The notes under the pieces were generated by a model. The model ran no database searches, was not told the origin of the DNA, and saw only the letters and a program-made list of their open reading frames with translations. 64,000 nt of DNA, taken from Mangrovivirga cuniculi (GTDB lineage: Bacteria; Bacteroidota; Bacteroidia; Cytophagales; Cyclobacteriaceae). Below, piece after piece: positions 45,857 through 56,092 of this stretch; the first letter of the stretch is position 1, and each line of letters begins with the position of its first letter. Made by a program: the position numbers and the translations under genes. The stretch covers positions 3,970,001 to 4,034,000 of the forward strand of contig NZ_CP028923.1 in NCBI RefSeq assembly GCF_005166025.1, given 5' to 3'.

Positions 45857-48829
45857 ATGAAAGATTTTAGAAGGATAAATAACATTACCGGATGGCTACT
45901 TTTTATCATAGCCACCATTGTTTATACTTTGACCGTTGAAGAAACTGCAAGCTTTTGGGATTGCGGAGAATTCATTGCTGTATCTTATAAGCTTGAAGTT
46001 CCTCACCCTCCCGGAGCACCTTTATTCTTAATGCTGGGTAGGTTTTTCAGTATGTTTACAGATGATGTAACTCAGGTTGCATTTGCTATAAATATGCTTA
46101 GTGTTATTGCCAGTGGATTTACCATATTGTTTTTATACTGGACAATAGTGCTTTTCGGAAGAAAGCTTTTAAGTGCTAAAATAGGTCAGGAAACAAAAGA
46201 ACAGGGATTATTGCTACTTGCCTCCGGAATAGTCGGGGCTTTAGCTTATACATTTAGTGACACTTTTTGGTTCTCAGCAGTTGAGGCCGAAGTTTATGCC
46301 CTTTCATCATTCTTTACTGCTTTTGTAGTATGGGCTATGCTTAAATGGGAACTCGTTGATGACCAGAGGATGGCCAACAGATGGTTATTACTCATCGCAT
46401 ATATGGTAGGACTTTCAATAGGTGTTCACTTATTAAACCTGGTAACTATTCCTGCCCTCGCTCTAATAATGTATTTCAAATACCGTGACGATAAATCTTC
46501 ATTAAAAGGTGGTGTGATCGCCATTTTACTTGGATTAGTGATTGTCGGTGTTATCCAGATAGGTATTATCCCTGGTTTACCTTCTATCGCAGGCAAATTC
46601 GAGGTGTTTTTTGTTAACAGTCTTGGTTTCGGTTTCGGATCAGGTATCATATTTTTCTGTTTACTATTATTTGGTGGGTTGATCTTTGGTATATGGTTCA
46701 CTCAAAAGAAAGGATTGGTTAATCCTAACACAATTCTACTTGCATTAACTTTTATTTTAATAGGTTATTCTTCTTATACCATGGTTGTAATTCGTTCAAA
46801 TTACAACCCACCAATCGATGAAAACGACCCACAGGATGTGATGTCTTTCGTTTCTTATTTAAAAAGGGAACAGTATGGAAGCAGACCTCTGTTATTTGGC
46901 CCGTATTATAACACAGAATTGCAAGATCAGGTATCGGGTGAGCCTGTTTATGTAAAAGGAAAAGATAAATATGAAATTGCTGATTATAAAGTAGAAAACG
47001 AATGGGCTGAAACTCATTTCTTTCCTAGAATCTGGAATTCCGAAGCCAGATACCAGCAACAATACCGAAGCATGCTCGGATTACAAAAAGGAGAAGATCC
47101 GAATTTTAGTGATAACCTGTACTTTATGTTCACGCATCAAATCGGCCATATGTATCTGCGATACTTTATGTGGAATTTTGCAGGCAGAGAAAGTGATATT
47201 CAAGATGCCGGTTGGATGACCCCGTGGCAGTCAGATGATGGACTTCCGTATGAGATCAAAGAAAATAAAGCCAGAAATCAGCTTTTTATGCTACCATTAT
47301 TGCTAGGGTTGCTAGGTCTGGTCTTTAATTTTTCTAAAAATCAAAAAACCGGAATTATAGTAACTCTTTTATTTTTACTCCTGGGTGTTGCCCTGGTAAT
47401 GTATCTGAATTCACCTCCTTCAGAGCCACGGGAAAGAGATTATATATATGCCGGTAGTTTTTACGCCTTCTGTATTTGGGTAGGCTTTGGTGTAATGGCT
47501 ATTGCTGATATACTTAAAAATGTATTAAAAAATAGTACTGCAAGAGTTGGGACTGCCTTTATCTTATCGATGATCGTTCCAGTTATCATGGCATCAGAAA
47601 ACTGGGATGACCATGATCGTAGTAACAGATACTTCTCGGTAGATGCAGCAAGAAACTACCTTGAATCATGTGCTCCGAATGCAATATTATTTACAGGAGG
47701 AGATAATGATACCTTCCCGTTATGGTATCTACAAGAAGTAGAGGGTGTCAGAACTGATGTTAGAGTAATTGTATTGTCTTACTTTAACACTGACTGGTAC
47801 ATTGAGCAAATGCATCGTCAGGCATACGAATCTGACCCATTGCCTTTTACTCTTTCAATTGACATGATTCAGCAGGGAGGACCGGTAGATTATTTACCTT
47901 ATGTTCCTTCAAATGAAAAGATCAATCAGAATGGAGTTAATCTCAATGAATACCTAAATCTGTTAAATAAAGGCTCGAGATCGATAATTACAGCATTTGA
48001 TGGAAAAGACTATGCGAGGTTACTATCCAAGAAATTTTTCTTATCTGTTGATTCAGCAAAAGCTGCTTCAATAGTACCGGAAAAATACAGAAACGGAATA
48101 GTCGACAATATGTGGTTTAACGTGAAAGGAAATGGTCTTTATAAAAATGACTTTATGATCCTTGATCTTATAGCGGGAAATAACTGGGAAAGACCAATCT
48201 ACTTCAATTCCACTTCAATGAGATCAGTAAGATTCGACATTCAGGATTACCTGGTTCAGGAAGGATTAACTTACAGGCTAGTACCGTCAAGAATGAATAA
48301 TTCTGATTTTGTAGAAGCTACTGACACTGACGAGATGTATAAAAATGTCATGGAAAAGTGGCGATTCAGAGAATTAGACAATCCTGATTCATATTATAAT
48401 GAAGACTACAGAGGATTTGTTCAGAATCACAGATATGCTTTAAATGCACTAGCCGAAGGATTGATAAATGATGGTGAAATTGAAAAAGCGCATGAGATTA
48501 TCAATAAAAGTTTGAACGAAATGCCTGATAAGGCTGTTCCATATGACTTTTCGTTACTGCAAACAGTAGAGATTCTGTTCAAACTTTCTTCCCTGGGAGT
48601 AAGCGGTGCGCACGATCAGGCTGTTGAAATGACCAGATTAGGATCTGAAAGAATGTTTGATTTATCCAAATACTATATCGATCAGACATATCAGCTACGA
48701 GAAGCTGAAAGACAGCTTATGGGATTAAATGTATTAGCTAACCAGGCTAAGAATAACGGAGAAACAGAACTCGCTCAGGAAATCAGTCAGAAATTCAATA
48801 CATTGGCTGGTAGAATTGGCGGAAGATGA
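45857..48829 (+). CDS. DUF2723 multi-pass membrane protein (TMEM260-type, probable glycosyltransferase)
   Basis: The protein has 990 residues and about ten or more transmembrane segments. The DUF2723 start is clear: VEETASFWDCGEFIAVSYKLEVPHPPGAP split over residues 28-56, with the conserved FWDCGEF. The soluble C-terminal part has helical TPR-like repeats. The human relative TMEM260 is an O-mannosyltransferase, so a role in protein O-glycosylation in the periplasm is plausible for Bacteroidota; this is inference. TATTTTCG at 45822-45829 is a possible -7 box. The gene stands alone between two terminators. Confidence 0.86.
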   Translation: MKDFRRINNITGWLLFIIATIVYTLTVEETASFWDCGEFIAVSYKLEVPHPPGAPLFLMLGRFFSMFTDDVTQVAFAINMLSVIASGFTILFLYWTIVLFGRKLLSAKIGQETKEQGLLLLASGIVGALAYTFSDTFWFSAVEAEVYALSSFFTAFVVWAMLKWELVDDQRMANRWLLLIAYMVGLSIGVHLLNLVTIPALALIMYFKYRDDKSSLKGGVIAILLGLVIVGVIQIGIIPGLPSIAGKFEVFFVNSLGFGFGSGIIFFCLLLFGGLIFGIWFTQKKGLVNPNTILLALTFILIGYSSYTMVVIRSNYNPPIDENDPQDVMSFVSYLKREQYGSRPLLFGPYYNTELQDQVSGEPVYVKGKDKYEIADYKVENEWAETHFFPRIWNSEARYQQQYRSMLGLQKGEDPNFSDNLYFMFTHQIGHMYLRYFMWNFAGRESDIQDAGWMTPWQSDDGLPYEIKENKARNQLFMLPLLLGLLGLVFNFSKNQKTGIIVTLLFLLLGVALVMYLNSPPSEPRERDYIYAGSFYAFCIWVGFGVMAIADILKNVLKNSTARVGTAFILSMIVPVIMASENWDDHDRSNRYFSVDAARNYLESCAPNAILFTGGDNDTFPLWYLQEVEGVRTDVRVIVLSYFNTDWYIEQMHRQAYESDPLPFTLSIDMIQQGGPVDYLPYVPSNEKINQNGVNLNEYLNLLNKGSRSIITAFDGKDYARLLSKKFFLSVDSAKAASIVPEKYRNGIVDNMWFNVKGNGLYKNDFMILDLIAGNNWERPIYFNSTSMRSVRFDIQDYLVQEGLTYRLVPSRMNNSDFVEATDTDEMYKNVMEKWRFRELDNPDSYYNEDYRGFVQNHRYALNALAEGLINDGEIEKAHEIINKSLNEMPDKAVPYDFSLLQTVEILFKLSSLGVSGAHDQAVEMTRLGSERMFDLSKYYIDQTYQLREAERQLMGLNVLANQAKNNGETELAQEISQKFNTLAGRIGGR

Positions 48830-48851
48830 TAAATCACAATTCATAAGACAT

Positions 48852-48883
48852 AAAAAAAGGTAGCCGGGGCTACCTTTTTTTAT
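48852..48883. terminator. Bidirectional terminator hairpin after DUF2723
   Basis: The arm AAAAAAAGGTAGCC pairs with the arm GGCTACCTTTTTTT around a short G-rich loop, giving a strong stem with T tract on the + strand and T tract on the - strand as well. It serves the DUF2723 gene and the convergent methyltransferase gene. Confidence 0.85.
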
Positions 48884-48896
48884 GTCTTACTTTATT

Positions 48897-49676
48897 TTAT
48901 CTATTTTTATATCCTATATAAAACAGATCCAGGGCTTTCTCAGGATTATCAATTACCAGGTAATCTTCATGAGTGATTCCGGTAACTAGTCCTGAATTTT
49001 GTTTTGATAGATTATTTCTATTTATCCTGTTTAAGATATCATAAGGAATTCTTAAAATCGAAGCGGGAAGTTTATACTGCAGATCAAAAATATCAAAGCG
49101 AGTAATCTTCTCTACTGACTTTTTATTCTGTTTATAATAATCCCATACTTTTTCATTACCACCAATACCCTTAGTCTCCACCTTATCAAAATACTTATAC
49201 ATAAGGTTTTCTAACTCTTTTGGCGTGTATTCTCTTTCATGCCAGGGGTTTCTGGTAAGTGTATAGTTTATATTAGGAGTGGTAACCAATAATTTACCAC
49301 CGGGTTTTAGAAGTCTGTATAACTCTTTTAAAAACAGGCCATCATCTTTTATATGCTCAATAACCTGGAAGGTAACGATAGTATCAAATTGATTACTTTC
49401 CCAGCCATCAAATGGTGGAATATGCGCTTGAACAAAATCTACTTCAGGGTATTTCGCAGATAATCTATCAATCACCTCACCGATTTTATCGACTGCCTTA
49501 TATTTCGTGGCTTTGGGTTTTAATAACTCCACACCTCTTCCTTCGCCACATCCTACTTCAAGTAAACTTCCAGACACAAAGGGTATCGCGGCATAATAAG
49601 CCTTTAATAACCTGCTATGAATGGGTTTATCAGATGAAATAGTATCAGAAGCGATCTCTGTAGTATACGTTGCCAT
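48897..49676 (-). CDS. Class I SAM-dependent methyltransferase
   Basis: The protein has 259 residues. The SAM-binding motif I is LLEVGCGEGRGVELL near residue 40, motif II region has VDFVQAHIPP, and FDTIVTFQVIEHIKDDGLFLKELYR..LKPGGKLLVTTPN is the Methyltransf_11/23 core. The substrate is not indicated. C-terminal residues (NPEKALDLFYIGYKNR) are family-like. It is transcribed alone, convergent with DUF2723. Confidence 0.88.
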   Translation of the reverse strand: MATYTTEIASDTISSDKPIHSRLLKAYYAAIPFVSGSLLEVGCGEGRGVELLKPKATKYKAVDKIGEVIDRLSAKYPEVDFVQAHIPPFDGWESNQFDTIVTFQVIEHIKDDGLFLKELYRLLKPGGKLLVTTPNINYTLTRNPWHEREYTPKELENLMYKYFDKVETKGIGGNEKVWDYYKQNKKSVEKITRFDIFDLQYKLPASILRIPYDILNRINRNNLSKQNSGLVTGITHEDYLVIDNPEKALDLFYIGYKNR

Positions 49677-49745
49677 ATTAGTTTAATGATAATTAGCAAA
49701 ATTAGGCCTTTTTACTTTGTCAAAACAAAATAAAGCAAATAACTT

Positions 49746-50963
49746 ATGTTAAAATTTATAAGCATGAAATTTTTATACAGTCTCTGCACCATTTTTCTGA
49801 TATTTTTAAACGGTTTTATTGCTAACGCTCAGTCTCTTGACTCACTTGATTTGTCTTTTAAATATTATCAGGGCAAGGGTTTTGAATATGAAAGCAGAAT
49901 ATTCGTCACTGAAAATGAAACAAGAAAAGCTATTCTTTTTGTTCAATTAACAAACTTATCTTCAAGCGAAAGGGATGTAGCATTTTCAACGTCAGCACAT
50001 ATTGATCTGGATGAAAAAGTTCCGGATCAAATTAACTATCAAAATAATTATGTGTTGAAGGGAGGTGAATCGCTGCACCTTCAGCTGGAACAGGAATTGA
50101 CAGATGATCAGAATTGGGTTTTCCTCTCCATGCGAATAAATAACCTCATGTATCCTGATCTTTTTTTGGTTGGAGAACGATTCATTTTTAATTCTCCGTC
50201 AGCATACCCTTCATTAAATGGTTCTGATGATAAAACAAACACTTATTTTAAAGAGGGTGATGAATTAACATTTAATACTTTCCATGAAAGTACTGACATA
50301 GATTCTATATTAGTTTACCAGCTTAAATATGACTTTAAGCCAGCTTACCCCCCGATGTTTGAAACCTTTAACCAAAATGAAGGGGGACCGGAGAATCTAA
50401 GCACTACTCAAATTGGGATAGCTCAGCCATTTAGGCTTGATTCAGCAGGATTATATCAATATAAAGATTCAGAAGAATCAATGAAAGCCCAGGGATTCAG
50501 AGTTGAAAAAAGTTATTTCCCGAAACTTCAAACTGTAGAAGGCATTATAGGGCCACTTCGATACATTTCCTCTAATAAAGAATACAATGAACTGGACTCT
50601 TTAAAATCGAAAAAAGCACTCGATCAATTCTTTCTAAATGCATTTGGATCTCCGGGAAGGGCAAAACCTAAGATCAAACTTTATTTTAACCGGGTAGCCA
50701 AGGCAAATTATTATTTCACAAACTATAAAGAAGGCTGGAAAACTGATCAGGGAATGCTTTACATCATTCTTGGATCTCCAACAAATATTAAAAAAGATGG
50801 CAATTATGAAATATGGTCTTATAAAAAAGGACTTAATTCAAAGCTATCATTTACCTTTGTGCAAGTAAAAGATCCGTATTCAGGGTATCATTTTGTTTTG
50901 ATCAGAAAGGATGAATATCAAAACGATTGGTTTAAAGCAATTGATGCATGGAGAGGTAGATAA
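49746..50963 (+). CDS. GWxTD domain protein
   Basis: The protein has 405 residues with a signal peptide (MKFLYSLCTIFLIFLNGFIANAQ, start possibly at 49764). The C-terminal GWxTD domain is clear: KEGWKTDQGMLYIILGSP and YEIWSYKK. The N-terminal part is beta-rich. Function of the GWxTD family is unknown; it is common in Bacteroidota, often next to rlmB, as here (5 bp gap). A periplasmic or surface location is likely. Confidence 0.87.
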   Translation: MLKFISMKFLYSLCTIFLIFLNGFIANAQSLDSLDLSFKYYQGKGFEYESRIFVTENETRKAILFVQLTNLSSSERDVAFSTSAHIDLDEKVPDQINYQNNYVLKGGESLHLQLEQELTDDQNWVFLSMRINNLMYPDLFLVGERFIFNSPSAYPSLNGSDDKTNTYFKEGDELTFNTFHESTDIDSILVYQLKYDFKPAYPPMFETFNQNEGGPENLSTTQIGIAQPFRLDSAGLYQYKDSEESMKAQGFRVEKSYFPKLQTVEGIIGPLRYISSNKEYNELDSLKSKKALDQFFLNAFGSPGRAKPKIKLYFNRVAKANYYFTNYKEGWKTDQGMLYIILGSPTNIKKDGNYEIWSYKKGLNSKLSFTFVQVKDPYSGYHFVLIRKDEYQNDWFKAIDAWRGR

Positions 50964-50968
50964 AATTT

Positions 50969-51723
50969 ATGAGAACAGGTCCAAAGAAAGAAGATTACAT
51001 TTTCGGTACTAGAGCAATAATTGAAGGAATTGAGGCTGGTAGAGAGGTTGAGAAATTACTATTGCAAAAAAACGAGAGAAACCAGTTAATGCAAGAGCTG
51101 GTTAAACTTGCTAAAGCCCATGAAATTCCTGTTCAATATGTCCCTCAGGAAAAATTAAACCGGATAACCAGAAAAAATCATCAGGGTGCAATAGCTTTTA
51201 TTAGTCCTGTAAAATATTTACCTATGACTGAGGTTGTGACCAGCCTCTATGAAGAAGGTAAAAATCCATTTCTGGTAATATTAGATCGAATTACAGACGT
51301 AAGGAATTTTGGTGCCATAGCCCGGACCTGTGAATGTATGGGCGTAGATGCCATAATTGTCCCTTCGCGGGTAGTGCCATGATTACCGGCGATGCTGTAA
51401 AAACATCTGCAGGAGCATTGAATCACATAAAAGTATGTAGAGAAAATAATCTCAAAGAATCGATAGACTTCTTACAGGATTATGGGGTGAATGTAGTTGC
51501 TTGTACAGAAAAGACAGACCATCAAATTTCCTCTATAGATCTCACCGGTCCAATAGCACTTCTTATGGGATCGGAAGAAGATGGTGTCTCTCCTGAATAC
51601 CTTAAGAAAGCTAATGAAGCTGGTAAAATTCCTATGAGTGGAAATATTAGTTCACTAAATGTATCTGTAGCAGCCGGAATGGCCGCTTATGAAGTTGTCA
51701 GACAAAGACTGGATCATAAATAA
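50969..51723 (+). CDS. rlmB: 23S rRNA (guanosine-2251-2'-O)-methyltransferase RlmB, interrupted by a one-base deletion
   Basis: RlmB is a SPOUT (trefoil-knot) methyltransferase modifying G2251 of 23S rRNA. The N-terminal substrate-binding domain has EDYIFGTRAIIEGIEAG, and the catalytic part has DVRNFGAIARTCECMGVDAII, then IALLMGSEEDGVS and SSLNVSVAAGMAAYEVVRQR. The frame breaks at the G run 51369-51371: one added G restores VPSRGSAMITGDAVKTSAG and gives 251 residues. Without it the first frame stops at 51382. The gene is housekeeping, so a true knockout would be surprising. It overlaps the convergent guanylyltransferase gene by 10 bp. Confidence 0.9.
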
Positions 51724-52790
51724 TCTTCTCCCCAGTTGTCTTTCACTTTTTTAGCATAGTGTTTGATCTTAGCTGCATCACCCTTCGGGGTGATCAATAA
51801 AACATCTTTGCAATCTGTTATGAGGTAATTTTCCAGTCCATCAACCAAAATTACTTTGTCTGAATCACAAGTTTTGACATAACAGTTATTTGCATTTAAA
51901 AATGTCACTTTACCATCTGCTACATTCCCATTTTCATCAGTCTCTTTCATCTCATGAATAGCATTCCAGCTACCCAGGTCTGACCATCTGAAATCTCCTT
52001 TCACAACGTAAACATTTTCAGATTTCTCCATTATTGCATAATCAATAGAGATATTCTTACAATGTGAATAAGACTTTTCTATAAACTTTGATTCTTCAGG
52101 AGTGTCATACAATCCTCGGCCTTCTGAGAATGTTTCTGCAATATCCGGGGCATGATCCTCAAAAGAATTAATAATTGATTTAACATTCCAGACAAATATT
52201 CCCGAATTCCAGAGAAAATCTCCGGATTCCAGGAACTTTTCTGCAAGTTCCTCATGAGGCTTTTCAGTAAATGTTTTCACCTTTTTTACTCTCCCCTCAC
52301 CTTCTATAAATTGAATATAGCCATATTGGGTCTCAGGCTTATGAGGATTAATTCCGATGGTAAGAAGTGAATCAGTTTGTTCAGCTTTTTCTATCGCAAC
52401 TTTCAAAGTATCGATAAAATGATCTTCATCGAAAATGGCATGATCAGCCGGAGATACCACCATAACTGAATCAGGATCTCGTTCATTTATTTTATAAGCA
52501 GCATAGGCAATACAAGGAGCTGTGTTTCTTCCCAATGGTTCACCTAAGATCTGGTTATCATTTAAATCAGGTAATTGCTCTTTAACCTTGCCTACATAAT
52601 CAGCATTAGTAACGATAAGTATATTTTCAGGAGCAACTATTTTTAAAAATCGTTTGTAGGTCATTTGAAGTAATGACTCTCCTACCCCGAGTACATCCAA
52701 AAATTGCTTGGGTTCAGCATTTCTGCTGTATGGCCAGAAGCGGGAACCAATCCCACCAGCCATAAACACAACATAAAGGTTTTTTTGCAT
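51714..52790 (-). CDS. Mannose-1-phosphate guanylyltransferase
   Basis: This is a 358-residue nucleotidyltransferase making GDP-mannose from GTP and mannose-1-phosphate. The nucleotide-binding FMAGGIGSRFWPYSRNAEPKQF and VVSPADHAI...TIGINPHKPETQYGYIQF motifs, VKTFTEKP and GDFRWSDLGSWNAI are diagnostic. It lacks the second (isomerase) domain of bifunctional ManC. It supplies surface polysaccharide synthesis and lies 45 bp after the arabinose-5-phosphate isomerase gene. Confidence 0.93.
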   Translation of the reverse strand: MQKNLYVVFMAGGIGSRFWPYSRNAEPKQFLDVLGVGESLLQMTYKRFLKIVAPENILIVTNADYVGKVKEQLPDLNDNQILGEPLGRNTAPCIAYAAYKINERDPDSVMVVSPADHAIFDEDHFIDTLKVAIEKAEQTDSLLTIGINPHKPETQYGYIQFIEGEGRVKKVKTFTEKPHEELAEKFLESGDFLWNSGIFVWNVKSIINSFEDHAPDIAETFSEGRGLYDTPEESKFIEKSYSHCKNISIDYAIMEKSENVYVVKGDFRWSDLGSWNAIHEMKETDENGNVADGKVTFLNANNCYVKTCDSDKVILVDGLENYLITDCKDVLLITPKGDAAKIKHYAKKVKDNWGEDYL

Positions 52791-52835
52791 AGATTTTATT
52801 ATTGAAAGGGGATTTAACCCCGTTACTCAATTTAA

Positions 52836-53804
52836 TTAAATAATTCCTTCTCTCAAAAGATCATGCAAATGTACAAAACCTACAAATTTTTCTTCATTAG
52901 TTACAATTATTTGTGTGATATTATTTTCCTGCATCACATTAAAAGCCTTCACAGCATACTCTCCTGCTTCAATAGTTTTCGGATCTTTGCCCATTACATC
53001 AGAAGCAGTTAATCCATCAAGGGATGGATTTTCTTGAAGCATTCTTCTAAGGTCCCCATCGGTGATCACACCGATAATTTTATCATCCTTATCGATTACC
53101 ACTGCAGCTCCCAGTCTTTTACTTGAGATTTCTATGATACAATCTTTTAGCGGGGTATCAGTACTAACTATCGGTTTTTCATTAGCCGGATAAATGTCAT
53201 CAACTTTTAAATAAAGCTGTTTCCCAAGAGCTCCTCCCGGATGATATCTACCGAAATCCTCACTGGTAAACCCTTTAGCTTCCAATAGTGCTACTGCAAG
53301 GGCATCACCAAGCGCTAAATGAGCTGTAGTACTGGTTGTAGGAGCGAGATTATGTGGACAGGCTTCCTCTCCTATTGTCGCATTAAGAGTAAAGTCAGAA
53401 TGTTGAGCAAGAAAACTATCGGTATTACTTACAAGCCCGACCAGCGTACATCCAGTTCTCTTAATCAATGGAACCAATACCTTTATTTCAGGTGTATTTC
53501 CACTTTTTGATATGCAAATAACGAAGTCATCGGGCTGGACCATCCCAAGATCACCATGAATAGCATCGGCAGCATGCATAAATAATGCCGGTGTACCCGT
53601 TGAATTCATGGTGGCTACAATTTTGTTCGCAATTATGGCGCTTTTACCAATCCCGGTAATAACTACCCGTCCTTTTGACTCAATTATTGCTCTTACTATC
53701 GCTTCAAATTCGTCATCAATGAGCAAAGCAATGTTTTTTATTGCATCTGACTCATTTATAAGTACATTTTTAGCGATTAATTTTATATTTTTTGCTAAAT
53801 TCAA
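52836..53804 (-). CDS. kdsD: D-arabinose-5-phosphate isomerase (SIS domain plus CBS pair)
   Basis: The protein has 322 residues. The SIS domain contains VVITGIGKSAIIANKIV and CISKSGNTPEIK, and the tandem CBS domains contain GAAVVIDKDDKIIGVITDGDLRRML and NITQIIVTNEEKFVGFVHLHDLL. It interconverts ribulose-5-phosphate and arabinose-5-phosphate, the first step to Kdo and lipopolysaccharide. It shares an operon with the GDP-mannose gene, both serving surface glycans. KpsF is an alternative name for capsule-linked homologues. Confidence 0.92.
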   Translation of the reverse strand: MNLAKNIKLIAKNVLINESDAIKNIALLIDDEFEAIVRAIIESKGRVVITGIGKSAIIANKIVATMNSTGTPALFMHAADAIHGDLGMVQPDDFVICISKSGNTPEIKVLVPLIKRTGCTLVGLVSNTDSFLAQHSDFTLNATIGEEACPHNLAPTTSTTAHLALGDALAVALLEAKGFTSEDFGRYHPGGALGKQLYLKVDDIYPANEKPIVSTDTPLKDCIIEISSKRLGAAVVIDKDDKIIGVITDGDLRRMLQENPSLDGLTASDVMGKDPKTIEAGEYAVKAFNVMQENNITQIIVTNEEKFVGFVHLHDLLREGII

Positions 53805-53893
53805 TGTCTAATAAGTGTTTAGTTTCAGAACTTTGTAAGACAAATTTTTGATTTTTTTTTCAAATAAGCTAGAGATTAAGGTAATACCATTAT

Positions 53894-56092
53894 ATGTCGG
53901 AAGTTAGTACAGATTTACTGCGATCCACTTTAAAGGAAGTTTTTGGCTACCACCATTTCAGGGGAAATCAAGAAAATATTATAAATAATATTATTAATGG
54001 CAACGATACATTTGTCATTATGCCCACTGGTGCTGGTAAGTCACTATGTTATCAACTTCCTGCTGTGGTTCTTGAGGGGACGACTATTGTTATCTCGCCA
54101 TTGATCGCTCTGATGAAAAATCAGGTTGATCAGCTAAGAGCGCTTGGGCTTACTGCCTATTTTTTAAATTCTTCGTTAAGCAAGAGTGAAATCACTAAGG
54201 TTAAAAAAGAAACTTTAGCCGGAAACACCAAATTATTATACGTGGCTCCGGAATCATTGACCAAAGAAGAAAATATTGAATTCCTTAAAAAGATCAATAT
54301 TTCACTCGTTGCTATTGATGAGGCACACTGTATATCAGAATGGGGACATGATTTCCGTCCTGAATACCGTAGAATTAAAACAATCATTGGTGATCTGGGA
54401 GAAATGCCGGTCGTTGCTTTAACAGCAACAGCTACTCCTAAGGTTCAGATAGATATTCAGCGTAACCTGCAAATGGATAACGCTACGGTCTTCAAATCAT
54501 CATTTAACAGGCATAACCTGTATTATGAAGTCAGACCAAAACAGAATATTAAGAAACAGATCATTCAGTTTTTAAAGCCCAGAAAGGGTCAGTCAGGCAT
54601 CATCTATTGCCTCAGCAGAAAAAAGGTGGAAGAAATCGCCCAGTTTCTTGCTGTCAATGGCTTCAGGGCTGCTCCATATCATGCGGGACTGGAAAGTTCA
54701 GTCAGGATGGCTAATCAGGATGGTTTCCTCAGCGAGGACATTGACATCATAGTGGCGACTATTGCTTTCGGAATGGGTATTGATAAGCCTGATGTACGTT
54801 TTGTCATTCATTATGATACGCCTAAGTCTATCGAGGGATATTACCAGGAAACCGGACGTGCCGGAAGAGATGGTCTCGATGGGCACTGTCTGATGTTTTA
54901 CAGTTACAATGACATTCTCAAACTTGAAAAATTCAATAAAGACAAGTCAGTAACAGAGCGTGAAAACGGCAAAGTCTTATTGGAAGAAGTCTCGGCTTAT
55001 GCAGAATCTGCCGTATGTAGAAGGAAGCAACTTTTACATTACTTCGGAGAGTCCTGGGATGAAGCGGAATGTCAAAGTACTGCGGGTTGCGATGCTTGCA
55101 ATAATCCTCCTGAATCTTTTGAGGGACAGGAACATATTGTTACTGCATTAAAAGCAGTCTCAGAAACAGGTGAAAGATTTGGTATCGGCCACCTTGTCGA
55201 TGTGATCCGTGGATCAGCAAATCAATACGTTTTATCCTACGGCCATGATAAAACTTCTATTTACGGGAAAGGAAAAGAAGAACCAAAAGAATTATGGTCT
55301 TCGATTCTACGTCAGGCACTGATTTTTGAATTCATCGAAAAGGATATCGATAATATCGGAGTTCTAAAGCTCACTGGTAAAGGAAAAGACTTTTTAAAGT
55401 CACCTCATGATATAAAAATCACTAAGCCTCACGACTACAGTGAGCTTACCAGGGAAACTGAAGAAGAAATGGATGAGCCGTCAGCTCCAACAAGGGGTTA
55501 TGATGAAAATTTATTTTCTCTTTTGAAAGACCTCCGTAAAAAACTCGCGTCTCAAAAGGATCTGCCTCCTTATGTGATCTTTCAGGATAATTCACTGGAG
55601 GAAATGGCTACCACTTACCCTACCGACAGAGATCAACTTACAAAGATCAATGGTGTCGGAACCGGTAAAGTATCCAAGTTTGGCAAACCATTCATTGAGG
55701 CGATAAAGAAATATGTGGAAGACAATGATATTATCAAACCAGATGATATTCTAATAAAAACATCCGGAGATAAGTCAAAACATAAGATTCATATAATTTC
55801 TCAGATTGACAGACAGATCGATCTTGAAGAGATCGCTGAATCAAGAGGCATCTCCTTTGAAGCCCTACTAGATGAAATAGAGAATATCGTTTATTCAGGA
55901 ACCAAATTAAACCTCGACTATTATATCGAGGATTACCTTGATGAGGATGCTGAAGAAGAGTTATTTGATTATTTCATGGAGGCAGAAAATGACAGCCTCG
56001 AAGATGCCCTGGACGAATTTGATGAAGACGAATACTCAGAAGAAGAAATTCGACTGATCAGAATAAAATTCTTATCAGAGGTAGCTAACTAA
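53894..56092 (+). CDS. recQ: ATP-dependent DNA helicase RecQ
   Basis: This is a 732-residue SF2 helicase. Motif 0/I is GYHHFRGNQ...IMPTGAGKSLCYQLP, DEAH box is VAIDEAHCISEWGHDFRPEY, motif VI is QETGRAGRDG, the zinc-binding RecQ segment has CRRKQLLHYFGE...CDACNNPP and an HRDC domain (FSLLKDLRKKLASQKDLPPYVIF) follows near residue 540. The C-terminal acidic tail (DEDAEEELFDYFMEAENDS) is longer than in Escherichia coli. It overlaps the convergent HAD gene by 4 bp. It takes part in recombination and repair. Confidence 0.95.
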   Translation: MSEVSTDLLRSTLKEVFGYHHFRGNQENIINNIINGNDTFVIMPTGAGKSLCYQLPAVVLEGTTIVISPLIALMKNQVDQLRALGLTAYFLNSSLSKSEITKVKKETLAGNTKLLYVAPESLTKEENIEFLKKINISLVAIDEAHCISEWGHDFRPEYRRIKTIIGDLGEMPVVALTATATPKVQIDIQRNLQMDNATVFKSSFNRHNLYYEVRPKQNIKKQIIQFLKPRKGQSGIIYCLSRKKVEEIAQFLAVNGFRAAPYHAGLESSVRMANQDGFLSEDIDIIVATIAFGMGIDKPDVRFVIHYDTPKSIEGYYQETGRAGRDGLDGHCLMFYSYNDILKLEKFNKDKSVTERENGKVLLEEVSAYAESAVCRRKQLLHYFGESWDEAECQSTAGCDACNNPPESFEGQEHIVTALKAVSETGERFGIGHLVDVIRGSANQYVLSYGHDKTSIYGKGKEEPKELWSSILRQALIFEFIEKDIDNIGVLKLTGKGKDFLKSPHDIKITKPHDYSELTRETEEEMDEPSAPTRGYDENLFSLLKDLRKKLASQKDLPPYVIFQDNSLEEMATTYPTDRDQLTKINGVGTGKVSKFGKPFIEAIKKYVEDNDIIKPDDILIKTSGDKSKHKIHIISQIDRQIDLEEIAESRGISFEALLDEIENIVYSGTKLNLDYYIEDYLDEDAEEELFDYFMEAENDSLEDALDEFDEDEYSEEEIRLIRIKFLSEVAN

